This document shows positions 1 to 23,556 of a stretch of DNA of 64,000 bases, piece after piece. How positions within the stretch are numbered: position 1 is the first letter of the stretch; each line of letters starts with the position of its first letter. The translations under genes and the position numbers were made by a program. Source of the DNA: Aporrectodea caliginosa (lineage: Eukaryota; Annelida; Clitellata; Crassiclitellata; Lumbricidae); NCBI GenBank assembly GCA_020284085.1, contig JACEVL010000344.1:1167506-1231505 (forward strand), written 5' to 3'. The notes under the pieces were generated by a model that was given only the letters and a program-made list of their open reading frames with translations, was not told the origin of the DNA and ran no database searches.

Positions 1-2300
1 TATTCAATGTAGAGAAGATTTTCAAAACAACTGAGTTGGCGAAAGGCTTTGATTTCGATGAAAACCAGGAAAGGAAAGTTCAGATTTAGTCGAGATGCTC
101 ACCAAGTGCTGAATTGATTGCGTATTTGTTCCTGTTTTTTTATTATTTCATTTATGAGTATATTTCCTTAAATTTAGGCCTATATTTTTTAATTGCCAAC
201 CTAATTTAAATTGATATTGCTACTATATTACAATATTTTAAGAAATAATCAGCCAAATTTCCAATCATTTTTCCTCATTACATAAAATTTGCCAATTGAC
301 ATTTCTGTAGTTATTAAGCCTCCTATATAATTTTCTGTATTCTGTGTACATTATTTTATACTGAAGTCTGTATAAGCTGCAGGCACCTTCATTGCCCTCC
401 ATAGATCAAACATTATATTAATATTTGCTTATTTGAGTTTTAATGATGTAGGCCTAACTGCTGATCTGATGCTAAATGGTGAAAATTAAAAATAATAAAA
501 ATAAAAATATGCATTTGTAATTTTAATTCTGCAAGTTGTTTATGTCACTAATATTACCATTACATTCTGTTATACAGAGGAATTACGATCTACGAGTAAC
601 ACTAGTACAGAAACATTACTAAGGATTATGTAATGGTCTGGTAAGGGAGGAGGTCCATAGGGGGGGACGCCAACCCTACTGACGCCACTGGATAGATATG
701 CATGTGATACGTGTGATACGTGTGATCTACATATATAAAGGCGATGACAAAGGAACGGGTATTTATAGGTCATTCTTCTAAAGCTGGTCTACATAAAATG
801 TTCCAAGGTCATTCAAAATTGAGGTCCAAAACAACCTGAGGCGATACACGTGAGCAGAATAAATTCCGTCTCAGCCTTAATTATAATACAAATCGTTTCC
901 TGTCTTCTGTCAATGACACATGCAACGCCTCCTGCAGGCCACAAATCGGAGGCTAACGACATCGCTATTTATAGGCATAATTGTCTTAAACCTCATCTTC
1001 ATATTCTGAGTGGTTGAGAGGCTGGTCGGCCGGGTACCGCAACAGAATCTCTCCTAAAATTCATCCCTGCGGATATACTTTGAAACGCATTCTCTGCAAA
1101 GGAATTTGTTTTATAACAGACTTACCTCTGGCGGATTTATTTTAGAAAGGATTCGATTCTCGGAAATTAAATAATTTAATTATGAAATAAAGTATTCGGG
1201 GATGAAATTATTAATCCCCAGTAAAATAAACTTTTTCCGGGAAGACTTTATTCCTTTAATAAGTAAACATTCACATTTCTCTTAAAGTGTATGATAATTT
1301 TTAAGCAGCTTGATTTCATAACTTCATTGTAATACCAGTTATAAACTACAAAATTGGAGTGAATTATGGGCAAAACTGAAAGAAAATTAAATGCACAAAA
1401 CGACAAGCTATCAACAGTGTTTCCGTTAACGCCCAAATCGCCGTTTTTACGTCCGTAAAAAGCGTCCAAAACGTCCAGATATTTCGGTGTGACAGCCATA
1501 AGCAATGGGCTACATCCAAAACAATTCTAGGGCAGGACATAAATACGTCCTCTTTTTAACTCTAACGGAAACACTGGCTATCAAAGTGAGGCAATTTTGC
1601 AGTTGTTTGACTCGCAATACAGAACGAGGCAGATTTCTCTCGTAGGAGATATCATACCTGATCGGTAGAATATTATACTGCATGCAGGCTATTCCTATTT
1701 TTGAAATACAAGCACTGTTTCACCAACTCTAGTGCCTTATGCGACTAACAGAGTGGAGACCAAAGTTTTTCCTATACAGTAACGAATCTATATCACAGCT
1801 GAAATGTCGTTTCCAAACCTTATACCATTGCTAAAATATTCATATTTAAAATGTCTAGCTATACATTTCTGCTATATATAGACATGCACATATAGGCCTA
1901 CATGTAGCCTACAGTATATGCAAATTAATTGCAGACAAGAAAGATAGATTATTTGCAGATAGATTCAGTCGCATATGGGAACACTTATTGGTTTAACTTG
2001 TTTGGCTCACAGCCAAAGACCGACCGTCAGTAGGATGAATGTGGCACGAGGTAATTTTAGACTAGTTAAGAGAAATATTGGTCTGTCTTGAGGGGGGAGG
2101 GCGACCGACGTTCAGTCAACGCTTTGCCTTCTTCTCCAGTCACTACCAGCGCCCGTCCGTTTCAGGTCTTCACCTATAACGAATTTCTGATGCTACCAAA
2201 CATTAGCTATGTGGCTAGTTTATGCACTCGTTTATTTATAAGTAAACTGGCTGTAAAAGGCAACAAATGCTACAAATGCTGGCAGACAGCTATTGGAACT
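1..2300. other. AT-rich intergenic stretch, no gene seen
   Basis: No coding exon was recognised on either strand; the open frames here are short and have no domain signature. Around 640-695 there is one isolated end resembling the CAGTGGCGTA inverted terminus of the hAT MITE near 49.0 kb (seen here on the minus strand). No partner end was found nearby, so it is probably a truncated copy. Confidence 0.5.
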
Positions 2301-2379
2301 TCCAGAGTAGTTGACGGACAAGTGTTCAGTTCTGCCAACAGATGATTGCTTCCTGTGCTACAGAAACCTTCTCCTACCA

Positions 2380-3640
2380 TTCCTCCTCTTCCTCCTCCCT
2401 CCTCCTAGCCCTCCTCCTCCTTCTCCTAGTCCTCCTCCTCCTCCTCCTCCTCCTCCTAGTCCTCCTCCTAGTCCTCCTTCTTCTCCTAGTCCTCCTCCTA
2501 GTCCTCCTCCTCCTCCTAGTCCTCCTCCTCCTCCTCCTCCTCCTCCTCCTAGTCCTCCTCCTCCTCCTCCTCCTAGTCCTCGTTCTCTTCTTTCTTACTC
2601 AGACCTTTTGAATTTTACTCTTCTCATCAGTTTTCTCTTTCGCCTGCATCTCTTTCCATAGCATGACCTTCCTCCTTCCACCTCCGCCTACACATCCTTC
2701 TTCTCCTTCTCTTCCTCCACCTGCTTAACTAGAACCTCCCTTCTGCTTCCTTTCCTTATTCTCTTTCTCATTCTTCTTCTCTGTCGTTTCTTCCTCTGCT
2801 TCTCCCGATTTCCCAAAGGCTGCTTCTGTTGGGTTTCCTACTTTCACACCTTATCGCGTCCTCGCAATTCTTTTCCTGTCTTTAAAAAAATATTTTTAAC
2901 CCTTCCATTCATCTTCATTATCTTCTTCTTTCTCTTCTTTCCTTTCATCCCTTGCTCTTATTTGCGCTCTTCGTCTTTACATTCCTCCTTTTTTCTCTTA
3001 GTCCACTCATTCCGTTTCCAATTTCCTCGTATTTCTATTTCTTCATACGTTTTCTTCTCCTCTTCCCTTTCTTTCTATACTGCACTTCCTCTAGATCTCG
3101 AATCTGTGACACTCTTTCCTTTCTATTGTTGCTCTTCTCTTCCTTCCACTGTTGCTCACTATCTGCTGCCTCTTCCTCCACTTCCCGTTTCTTCCTCCTT
3201 CTCTCTTCCTCTTTCTTTCCTCTCCTCTTATTTACTCTTCCTCTTTACTTCCTCTTTCTTTCATCTCCTCTTATTTACTCTTCCTCTTTACTTTCTCTTT
3301 CTTTCCTCTCCTCCTATTTCCTCTTCTTCCTCTCTTTCTCTTTCTTTCCTCTCCTCCTATTTTCTTTTCTTCCTCTCTTTCTCTTTCTTTTCTCTCCTCT
3401 TATTTCCTCTTCCTCCTTTCCTTCTCACTGTTCCATTCCTTTACCTCCTCTCTTCTCTCATTCTCCTCCATTTTTTTTATCTCCTTCCCCTTCCATACTC
3501 TTCTTCTCCTCTTCTTCTCCTTTTCCTCCAGATATGTTTCCTCTTTTCCCACTCTTCCTCCACTCTTCCTCCACTCTTCCTCTCTGGTTTCTCTCACTTT
3601 CATTCATCTTCTTCTTCCGAGATCGTTGCTTAGACCCGTT
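2380..3640 (+). repeat. 1.26 kb polypyrimidine tract with TCC and CTT blocks
   Basis: The plus strand is almost pure C and T over about 1.26 kb. It opens with TCC triplets broken by regular CCTAGT interruptions (2390-2590). Between about 3195 and 3425 it contains a minisatellite of 43-50 bp units of the type TTCTTTCCTCTCCTCCTATT, five to six copies. The proline-rich, leucine-rich and serine/phenylalanine-rich open frames across it are translations of the repeat and are not counted as genes. Confidence 0.9.
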
Positions 3641-3710
3641 TCCATGGAGATCTATTTCAGTTTGAATTACAGTTACCATATTACAGAACTGAGGGCATTC
3701 CATCGGCAAG

Positions 3711-3795
<85 letters not shown>
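3711..3795. repeat. (ATC)n microsatellite
   Basis: About 28 uninterrupted ATC triplets. The polyhistidine and polymethionine frames across it are artefacts. Confidence 0.98.
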
Positions 3796-3797
<2 letters not shown>

Positions 3798-3799
3798 TG

Positions 3800-5040
3800 A
3801 GTACACGATAGACTATTCCAGCGCCTTTCTCGTCCAAAAAGAGTATAAAGAGAGATGAGGGTTGAAAGCAGAAATGGACATGATTATTGTAATAAATAAG
3901 GACTACTATTATGCCGAACTATATTATGCTTTTAAATCCCTATTAAGCTATAGTGTCTCAAACTATTCACTGTGAAATTATTACATCTAACTTCTGAGTC
4001 TGTTTACTTTCAGCATTTCCCAGCTACTCATCCACATCTTCTTCTTCTAATTTTCTCTCCGTCTTTTCAAACAGTAATATTTTTTGTATTTGTATTGACT
4101 CTGCGATGCTTCATCCTTTAGGACGAGCTATCAAGAGACCTTCTTCATCGGTTTGCTCATCTTCCGTTTCGTTGCCTATGGTTTGGTATCTTCCTAAAGC
4201 AAACCATTCAGCTTCAGCAAACACAGCCATAATATCAATAACGCTTCCAAGCTATAGCATACTGTCATCATTCATTCGTTGAACTAGTAAGCATGCTAAT
4301 GTGTAAAGAGACAGAATGTCAATTTCCAGCTACTTTTTTAGAGACTTTATGATCGTGAAGGATTTATTAAGGAACAGTAGGGTGAGTAGGCTATAAATGT
4401 CCACATACACATATTATACACATTTAATAATTTTATTACCATAATTTTCATATCATAGCTTTGAAACAACTATACAAGTTTCTTTATCCACGTCTATTGT
4501 AGCCCCAGTCAGTCTCCAATAGTCAAATTCAATATTTTAAACCTTAGATCAAACCGTGGATGGTTATTATGAACTGTTCTATAGGACAATCGTTGACTTC
4601 GTAAATGCAAAGATGGATAGTCGTGCGCCGTCGTCGTCGGTCGATAGGTGGCTGAGTGTCGTCGTCGCTCTTGTCCTTCTGCCTCCTCTACGATCGTTCG
4701 TCTGTTTTATTTGAACGGCGAGTGATATTCAGACGACGTCTGCGCTTTCGACGACTAACGTATTTTCCATGCTTTATGGTTCTTGTGGATTTGAGTTCAG
4801 CCAGATATGACTTCTGCTGTCGTAAACTGTCCAATTTCTCCATCTGGCCTCGATTCGCCCTCTCCGTTGTCCTCCTCATTCATCCGTCGTCCATGCAACG
4901 TTGGTGAGGCCTATGAAGAGGACACTGTAGAGGTCTAAACAGTGGCCTCAGAATGCCATGACCTTTCGTAGTACAGAACACTGTTTACGAGGACAGTCGC
5001 AATTTCGAGAGTATACGCACACCAACTCCATTTCAACCAG
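3800..5040. other. No feature recognised
   Basis: Mixed-composition sequence with only short open frames. A CG-rich GTCGTC cluster lies near 4625-4670. No splice-consistent exon or transposon end was found. Confidence 0.45.
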
Positions 5041-5068
5041 TCTTCCTCTCTTCCATCTTCACTTACTC

Positions 5069-5106
5069 TCTCTGTCTCTGTCTCTGTCTCTCTGTCTCTG
5101 TCTCTG

Positions 5107-5137
<31 letters not shown>

Positions 5138-5140
5138 TCC
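5069..5140. repeat. (CTCTGT)n microsatellite
   Basis: Alternating TCTCTG and TCTCTC units. Confidence 0.95.
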
Positions 5141-5254
5141 TTTGTATGCCTTCATTTGCTCATTCAACCGGAAAGGGAAATAAGTGCAGCTCAATCTGTC
5201 ATTTTCGTCTTCAAACGTTGAAGCGTTGGACGGCTAATGAATGACGCTGCAGCT

Positions 5255-5440
5255 GATGTGAATTATAATAATTATCATACATTTATTAAGTGACCAAGCA
5301 TCAATCGATGGCGCTGAATAAGTGAAGATCCTTAAACAATAACCATCTCATGAGGGGAAGGATCGAATCCGTGCTCTCCGCTTTGCAAGGTGAGCGCTCT
5401 CACCAATCGGAAACCGTGTCTCACAATTCCCTCTTCTGTC
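5255..5440 (-). mobile_element. tRNA-derived SINE, family C (minus copy)
   Basis: Read on the minus strand, a tRNA-like head with a B-box-like GGATTCGATCC is followed by the body word CAGCGCCATCGATTGATGC and an AT-rich tail. The same body word occurs in the plus-strand copy near 37.7 kb, so two dispersed copies support one family. Confidence 0.7.
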
Positions 5441-5801
5441 TCCTGATTATAGCACAGAGGACAAAACATTCGTGCTTTACGGAGCCATTAGTTGCGAAGG
5501 CCAAAGGAACAGTCCTATCAGATATCGAAGCTGGACATCGTCTGATACATGTGAGTTGAATTAGTAAGTATATATACGCTGCGTCCATTTCCAAAAAGCG
5601 GAAAGGAGTGCCTTTAAATAGACGCCATATAAATAAGCGCTTACATGAGTTGGTCATTTGCTATCTTGTTATTTGTTTTCTAGCTACTACTGTGGTGAAA
5701 AAACCGATTTGTGCAAACATCTGGAAGTCAATGTCGTCCCTGCCGGAACCAAAAATAGGTCTGCGTGTGTGCGCCTGTGTGTATGTAGGTGCAAGTGTAG
5801 A

Positions 5802-5803
<2 letters not shown>

Positions 5804-5881
<78 letters not shown>

Positions 5882-5884
5882 GAC

Positions 5885-5918
<34 letters not shown>
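5804..5918. repeat. (GA)n microsatellite with GAGACA variants
   Basis: Near-perfect GA repeat of about 115 bp. The long Ser-Leu and Arg-Glu frames here come from the repeat. Confidence 0.98.
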
Positions 5919-5924
<6 letters not shown>

Positions 5925-6055
5925 TGTTCTGATTTTCATTCTAAAGTGACGATGACCAGCAACTTCATCTGCCATTTAGTACTGAAAGCCACCCACACAA
6001 AACAAAACGCAGCTGCCACACGGAACAAATCTCAACCGCCGCCTGCAAGGCGATC

Positions 6056-6074
6056 GACGCACGCACACACACGC

Positions 6075-6113
<39 letters not shown>

Positions 6114-6146
6114 CACACAAGCACACACACACACAAGCACAACAAC
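6056..6146. repeat. (CA)n microsatellite
   Basis: CA repeat with a few G interruptions. Confidence 0.97.
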
Positions 6147-6349
6147 AACGAATAATGCTTTCCGCTGCCTCGTAAGTTTACTTACTATGGTAGAATTTGT
6201 ATTATACGTATGATAGCTACACGAAATACTTACGGTTATATGCATAATCGAACATTTATATAGCGCCGCTCAGCATAACTTGTATTAGCACTGTACAGGA
6301 AAATGCATTCATGCGACCATATTATATATATTATTGTGGTGCTTTGGGC

Positions 6350-6410
6350 TGTGGCAGGCTTGTATTGTATTGTATTGTATGGTATCTATCAATTTATATA
6401 GCGCATGTAG
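6350..6410 (-). mobile_element. 3' end of an AATAC-tailed SINE
   Basis: On the minus strand, GCGCTATATAAATTGATAGATAC-like sequence runs into ATAC/AATAC repeats. The same 3' end is seen at 19.3, 39.2 and 15.7 kb. Only the tail end is present. Confidence 0.6.
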
Positions 6411-7126
6411 TTTATGTAGGCCGGATCCGGACATTTCTCCCCGGGACAATGCCCCGGAATTTCCCTGAAATTTCCTCCAGACGTTACCCCTATAGTTAAT
6501 TCCCACGGTTGCTTCTCCCGAATAAATACAAAAGATAAAATATTAGATATAATAAGATAACTTTATGAAACATATTCAAGAGCAGCAAAAGTCTAAACTA
6601 AAATAGTGAAGTTTAGTACATTGCAGCTGATCGAAGGTTTTGTGCCAGCACACAATTCATGTGTATCTTCATCAATGAAGTGTTTCCTTACTTACATGCC
6701 TAAACACGTGACGGTTAAACAGTGCTTTGCTAAATGATAGTTATGTAGCGTATTTGTAGCGACCATGGGCTTCGAAATAAAGGGTATACAGCCAAGGAGA
6801 CTATTGCCCCCACTCTGCCTCCAAACAAAGGGTAGCCAAGGAGGCTATTCCACGCACTCCATAATCTGCCACCAAACGTTCTTTAGGTCCCATACTCTTG
6901 ACTCGAAAGAAGAAATAGGAAGATTATAGAGGATAAACAATCTGAAAAGGTGAAGTTTTCACCCACGTCTTAACGTCTTCACAGAACGTACAGAGGGAAA
7001 GAACTTCGGACCTGCAGCGACCGAAGAAATTCCTAATCGTAATCGTGATCTTAAACTGAGAACTTCTAAAGCACGACCCGAAAGCCAAGCGCTGCGTCGA
7101 GTCAGAGGGTTTGTCCAAAAGGGTCG

Positions 7127-7815
7127 TCAGAAGGAGGTTTGATTCCGGTTGCCAAGGGGGGGGCAGAGGACAGAGTAGCTATGAAGGTGGTTGTCGTTTA
7201 GGTCGAGAGGAATTGGAAAGTGGAGGGTCAGATGAGAGTCAGGGTACTCTTGAAGAAGTGAGACTTCAGTTTCGAGTGATAACCCCGAGGAGTGATGAAT
7301 AAAGGAGCCTGAGGCAGATGATGGTGGGTGGTTGTCAATGGTGATGGAGAAACCGAACATTTTAGAAATTCGTAGGGGGAAGATCGTTCCAGTGAAGCGG
7401 TGCAGTGTGGGATATGGTTTGGTTGGAGAATTTGAGATGAGTCGTGATCGAGGGTCGAGGATCGGGTAGAATGGGTTGGCTGGATGGTGAAGAGTTCGTA
7501 AACTTCTAAAGCACCACCCGAAAGCCAATATTTGGGATGGGAGTATTGTAGGGAGTTGTAGGTTAGTGACAGAACATTGAAGCGGATTCGCTCTGGAATT
7601 TTTAGCTAATGGAGTGATTTGAGGATGAGAGTGATATGATGATGCTTGGACTTTATGGTGACAGCGCTGGCTAGTGATCTTTGGATAAGTTGCAGACGCT
7701 TAATTTGGGTGGATTCAAGGTTGAGGACGAGAGAATGGCAGTAATCGAGCTTTGAGTGGACAATGGACGTAGCAATGGTTGAGGCAGTTTTAAAGTCGAG
7801 CATGGACCAGGATGT
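7127..7815 (-). pseudogene. Non-LTR retrotransposon (LINE) 3' end, decayed reverse transcriptase
   Basis: Minus-strand frames give LDFKTASTIATSIVHSKLDY, then a RLQLIQRSLA block, an HITLILKSLH block whose expected following Trp is a TAG stop, and further on a TAPLHWNDLPP block in another frame. This order matches the C-terminal thumb region of CR1/L2-like reverse transcriptases as I know them. Stops and frameshifts show it is dead. A related fragment lies on the plus strand near 55.2 kb. The open frame continuing to 8016 upstream is not clearly LINE. Confidence 0.85.
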
Positions 7816-8016
7816 TCTGGTTCTGAGTTTAAGCAGAGTTAGAAGTTCAAAAGGTGAGTAAAGAAAACAGATAGGTAGATTACTTAATAGGCATATATCC
7901 CATGATGCGTGTACTAAACTTGACGCATTGAATCGGAAGCCAGTAAATGGAGGCAACATCAACTCTGAGGATTTCTGGCCAGGCACATCTATTTTTGTTT
8001 TGTAATTTGTATCCAT

Positions 8017-8700
8017 TTGCCTTTGTGAACTTTTGACAGCTTGAAGTAAGCTACAAAACGACTAGTAAACAGGAGTGCGTTATTCAATGGACAGACCGAG
8101 GCAAATGCAATATGGTTCTGAGCAAATGCTTTGCATCTGAAAGTGAAAATATTAGCGAATGGCCTGAGAAAGACCTATATCAGTCCATTTATTATGTCGT
8201 TCAACGGTTTGAGCAGCAACTGCTCCATTTTAAAACTGTACTTTCAATTGGACAGATTCTGTATAATGGAGGATATATAAGAACGCGATATAGAAAGGTT
8301 CATTAGATAAAGTTACGAAACGACTTGATTGAGACACGACTTGATTACATCAGAGCTTGGATTGATGAGTCAGCAGCACAACCACCTGTTCAGACCAAAG
8401 GCAAAGCCTTCATTTCGGTGCAGCCTCTGAAGTTGACGTCTCGTCTCTTAAAGGTCCGACGACATTCGTCAACATAGAACGGGATTTCGCCCATTATAGC
8501 TAATCACAGTACTTCTCTGTCCTTCATGGTTGTCTGCAATTCGTGGCCTTCACATCTTGTAGGGATCTAAATCACTCCGTACGTCTGTCTGTGTCTGTGT
8601 CTCTCTCTGTCTTCCTGCTTCTATCTGTCTGGGTGACCTTCTCTCGTAATAGCCTCATTGGAAGTCGTTGTCTTCGGGCGAGGTCGGCTACTTAAGAGTC
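8017..8700. other. No gene recognised
   Basis: Intergenic sequence with a short CTGT-rich patch near 8587-8625. Nothing else was supported. Confidence 0.4.
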
Positions 8701-9078
8701 CTCCGAGATCATGTTTCATTTCTCGTTTCTTGCAGTAGGTCTTCTGTCGTCCTCTGATGTACTACATTAACGATGTCTCCATTCGAAAAGTCTGCCTTTG
8801 TCTTTTTCTGTGCTTCTAATTTATCTAGCGACATTATTCCTCTGACTCCGTGGCTTTCTTTGCTCGTCTCCGGCCTCCTAGCGCTCGTTCTCTATGCTGC
8901 ATCAAATGCAAATGAAGACATGACTAACTGGCGATCCACTGAAACCGCAGTCGAAGCCTACAAATGTACGATGTCCAGACGGAGAGAGTCCAGAAGAGCG
9001 ACATAGACTGTGTTCTAGATGCCTATCATCTTTTGATCCGATGCCCTGAGATTCATTGAATCCGTGTCGTCCCATTAT

Positions 9079-9098
9079 CTCTCTCTCTCTCTCTCTCT

Positions 9099-9144
<46 letters not shown>
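9079..9144. repeat. (CT)n microsatellite
   Basis: Nearly pure CT dinucleotides. Confidence 0.97.
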
Positions 9145-9148
<4 letters not shown>

Positions 9149-9270
9149 TTCGTCTCCGTGCTATCTTAATTCCTTCAGCATTATAATTATCTTCTTTCCA
9201 TTATGTCGGAGAGTCTGCGTCGATGACTCATTCGTTCGGAGGTAGCATGTTGTGTCGTCGGTGATCTACG

Positions 9271-9355
9271 TCATCTCCTTCGTTGTCTCTCTTCGTGTGA
9301 GGAACAAACGACGGAGAAGACGTCATCGGTGGCCTTCCTTCCTTCCGTCAGATAT
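9271..9355 (-). CDS. Candidate last exon of the CNK-like gene (uncertain)
   Basis: An AG acceptor precedes 9355. In the phase required by the exon ending at 11160 it encodes 27 hydrophilic residues beginning YLTEGRKATDD and ending EERQRRR before a TGA. CNK tails are not conserved, so homology cannot confirm it. The upstream pyrimidine tract is weak, and another phase-compatible acceptor exists near 9708. I list it only as the best-looking terminal exon. Confidence 0.25.
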
Positions 9356-9899
9356 CTGTGCTGCAATTAGACGCCAAAACAGAAAACTCAGTTCAATCCA
9401 TTATATGCACATAAGTCTATATATGTGCATATAAGTATACATAGACACATACACACATGTATATGCATGCTTACAGAGTACGCACGTACATACAAATATA
9501 CATAAATACATACGTTCATACATAGATACATCATGGAAACAACTTTGATCGATTTCAATTACTGCTGTTATATATTTGAGTTTTTTCTTTCCGTAGTTCA
9601 GCATAAAACGACTTCATTACACTGTTCATAATTAATTCTCGTAAAATGACCAGTTTTAATTGCTCTACGTGGGTGCGTATACTGTAGAGAGGGATACATT
9701 CAAAATTGCAGGAAAGCGATTGGTAGAGAAGGAACAACGGAGGATACTTAGGAAGACAGAGAAAGGGACAGAGACGGAGAATGAACAACTTTGGAATTTT
9801 CTTCTGGAAATTGATTTCAACGGCTGAACTCCAAACGCAGCAGCTGCTGTCCAGGAATGAGGAACATTTCCATCAAAGCCTGTCAGGCGTCCACACGAA

Positions 9900-9975
9900 T
9901 AAACCATGACATCGAGACACACAGACAGACAGACAGACACACAGACAGACACACAGACAGAGACGAAGACAGATA
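9900..9975. repeat. (ACAG)n microsatellite
   Basis: CAGA/ACAG tetranucleotide repeats. Confidence 0.9.
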
Positions 9976-10059
9976 TATACAGACACCGACAGACGATGGC
10001 AAACAAGCGTCTGTAGATGCTGCTTATAAGAAGAAGGCAAGGTTTGGCGAAATCAATTG

Positions 10060-10640
10060 AACTAATGAGACTTTTTATGGCGGCAGTAAAACGTAACGTA
10101 TTTCATAGAAACGCTGTTCCATTCAGGGATGAGAGATAATTGCACTGGACCACTGACACTGACAATCAATTACGCAACCAGGCTACACTCCGGGTAAATG
10201 GATATATATACACTCTGGGTAGATGGATTCACTATATATACATATATATATATATGAGCTTTTTCATGTCAGACAGAAATGCCAGCTTTCTCGACTAGAA
10301 ATAGTTGCTGCCTAACCAACCGACCCTCAACCGAACAACCGAACAATCTGTCGACTTTTCGAAGGCATTTCGAACTTCAATTCTTACGTATTAATTGTTT
10401 TCTCTGCTTCCCTGTTGGTCACTCTTAGACAGTTCTTAAATCGTCGATAGTTGGTGTAAAACTGGAAGATGGATGCGATTCCCTAAGGAAATTACTAAGG
10501 AGAACACTGTGTATGGCGCATCACAAGAGCAACAAATCTGATTTAATCTGTCATAGACTACTGATCACTCGGTACCCAACCACCGCTATACTCAGGCGGA
10601 AACTAATGACTTTCCCCGTACGATAAATTCTGTAAAATTA
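10060..10640. other. No gene recognised
   Basis: Unique sequence, with TATATA runs near 10200-10250. Probably the 3' flank or last intron of the CNK-like gene. Confidence 0.4.
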
Positions 10641-10644
10641 GGAA

Positions 10645-11150
10645 TAGGGAGACAGACAGACAGACGCAGAGAGACAGGCAGATGCAGAGAGACAGAGAGG
10701 GACAGGTAGACGCAGAGAGACAGAGACAAGCAGACGCAGAGAGACAGAGAGCAAGAGTTCATATATAGGGAAAGTTTATAGATAGAACTCTAATAAAACT
10801 CTAATTATGGATGCAAGCGACCAAAATAGCACAAACAACAGAGAAAATTGGGACTAATTGCAGATGGCAACAACAGCTTAAAGAGTAATTAATAGCAGCG
10901 AATTGAAATGAAGGCAGAAAACAGCGACTTTTGAGGAAGCATAAGACTATGGAGACACAGACAGACAGAGGCAGAGACCTAGAGAGAGATAGAGAGAGGC
11001 AGATAGAGACAGATAGAGAAACAGAGGCAGAGTGAGACGGACAGAGAAAGACAGACAGACAGACAGACAGATACAGAGACAGAGACAGAGAGAGATAGAG
11101 GGAGACAGACAGACAGATACAGAGACAGACACAGACAGATACAGAGGCAG
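10645..11150. repeat. GACA/GAGACAG-rich simple repeat clusters
   Basis: Two clusters (10645-10755 and 10955-11150) of mixed GACA, GAGACAG and GATACAG units, separated by unique sequence. The second abuts the donor site of the CNK exon at 11160. Confidence 0.9.
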
Positions 11151-11159
11151 ATAGAGTAC

Positions 11160-21559
<10,400 letters not shown>

Positions 21560-21599
21560 TCAGAGAGATAAGCAGAGAACGACCCTATTATGTCTCTCG

Positions 21600-23548
21600 T
21601 CTGAATAACTAACTTTAGGCTGAACGTTCAAATATTAACAGAGATGCTCTGCCCGGGTACTTATCTAGCTTTGCAGTCGCTTGCATAACAGGATGAACCA
21701 CGTAACTTCTGCGTTTACACGTGTCCAGCAAAACAGGAACAAAGATTAAACGTTACTAAGTGTTTTTAGCAATGGCAAATGCACATGATGCATAGAGTAG
21801 ATATAGAAGACAGGCAGAGGGTAGACACGACACATGCAGGCCGATCAATTGACGCAGATCACGATCCCTACCAGTAGATATTCTGCCTCGGGTTAAATCA
21901 TATGCTATATATGTGGCTGAGCCATCTGCATATACACTCGACTGACCGATCGGAAAATAGGTCAGCAGGATGCTACTAGTATGTAGCTTATACAAAAGTT
22001 TCACATTTAGCTCCCTCGACAGCTACTAAAGCTTTTTAGTATAAAGGTTTTGGAAAATGTTGATCGATGGTTTGAATGTTCCACTATGAAGACCAAACAG
22101 TTAACAGAAATGACTAGACTTGAACTTAAAGCTCCTTTAGTGACATACGAAGGGTTCATTGAATGCATGTGTCTCTAACCTTTTTTGTAGAATGGCTTTC
22201 GTACTCTCAGGATTCCTTCGTACGATTTGGTCGACTGAAACATGATACAACTCAGATGTTTACAAATTAGAAAAGAAATGTTTTGCTTAAGTAAAATGAT
22301 GTTCGGTGTAAAGCAAATATAAACTCATTCGGTTTCCTCTGCTCGACCATAATTGAACTTTGGCATATAGACAATGACAAAGTAAACAAAAGGCACATAC
22401 AGAGACAGACAGAGACATGGAGAGGAGAGCGAGGGAGTGAAACAGGAAGTGTCAGACTGAAAATTCTCAAGATAGAGAGAAAGACACTGAGTCAGACCGG
22501 AAGACAAAATGTTTGGAAGACGGCCATAGTCAACAGAAGTACAAGAACTCAGAAAGACAATGGAAGAGACAAAGGGAGAAACAGGAAGAGACAGGCAGAG
22601 GGATAGAAAAATAGATTCAAAGATACAGAGAAGACTGGAGAAATGGAGCAGAAAGAAAGGACACGGTGAAGCAATAAAGATCCTGAAGATCTCTTATCGT
22701 ATTTACAACATGTGCAGCACTTTGGCAGAGGACCTTAGTGAAGAGGTTTTAAATTATACGAACATCAGCCTTCACATAATTTTAAATACTTTAGTTCTCG
22801 TCACTTTAACCCGACCATTGTATACGTTCGACCTGAAGAGCTACAACATCGGGAACATCGCCTGACACTAACTGATGTCTTGACAACCAGAAGTAGGCAA
22901 TAACAATTAATCAACGACATAATGGACCGCTTGCCTATACACTACATTGTGACCTCTCACTTATGTATGTGATTTCAAACTAAGCTGTACAATAGCAGCA
23001 ATAGGCCTCTGGGACGAAGCATATTCGTCGTCAATTAGCAATAGAACAAATTTCCCAACTTCAAACATTCTAGTCTGATCTTACAATAAAATCTCCTCTG
23101 CACGTAAAGTATAAAGACCCGACTGACGCTAACGAATCAAAGTGTATAAGTAGCAAAGCAACTTTGAACAAGTACGAAAAGTAGCAGAAAGAACTTATGA
23201 TATCAATTGAATCAAAATGATGAAATCTAAATTGTCCAGCATAAACTTATTTAAATTAGATGCGATTCAGACACAAGAAGCCGCTTAGAGCGAAGAGATT
23301 AATTTTTTACCGAACATTTCACAGAACTAGACCAAAGCTGGCTGTAAACATCCAGTAACATCCAGGTATGCGCAAGTCTTCGTTTAAGAACTTTCTCAAT
23401 CATCCGCCGATTTCCTCTCTTATCTATTCCATAATAACTATTCCAGATAAAATTATTCATATTCCTACAGAAGTGCGCACTATTCAGAGCAACGATTTTG
23501 ATGGTGTTAATCCGCACATTTCAAAATTTGTAGCAAAAGCGTCTCTAT
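21600..23548. other. No gene recognised
   Basis: Unique sequence with GACA-rich stretches near 22380-22640. Upstream CNK exons were searched for on the minus strand and not found. Open frames here lack domain signatures. Confidence 0.4.
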
Positions 23549-23556
23549 GTATAGGC

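Noticed and set aside
2311..2661. Proline-rich extensin-like ORF
   Set aside because: It is a translation of CCT/TCC repeats; all frames are open and equally biased.
9665..9720. Alternative last CNK exon beginning ILRCSFSTNR
   Set aside because: The pyrimidine tract is good, but the predicted peptide is short and shows no CNK character; left unresolved beside the 9271-9355 candidate.
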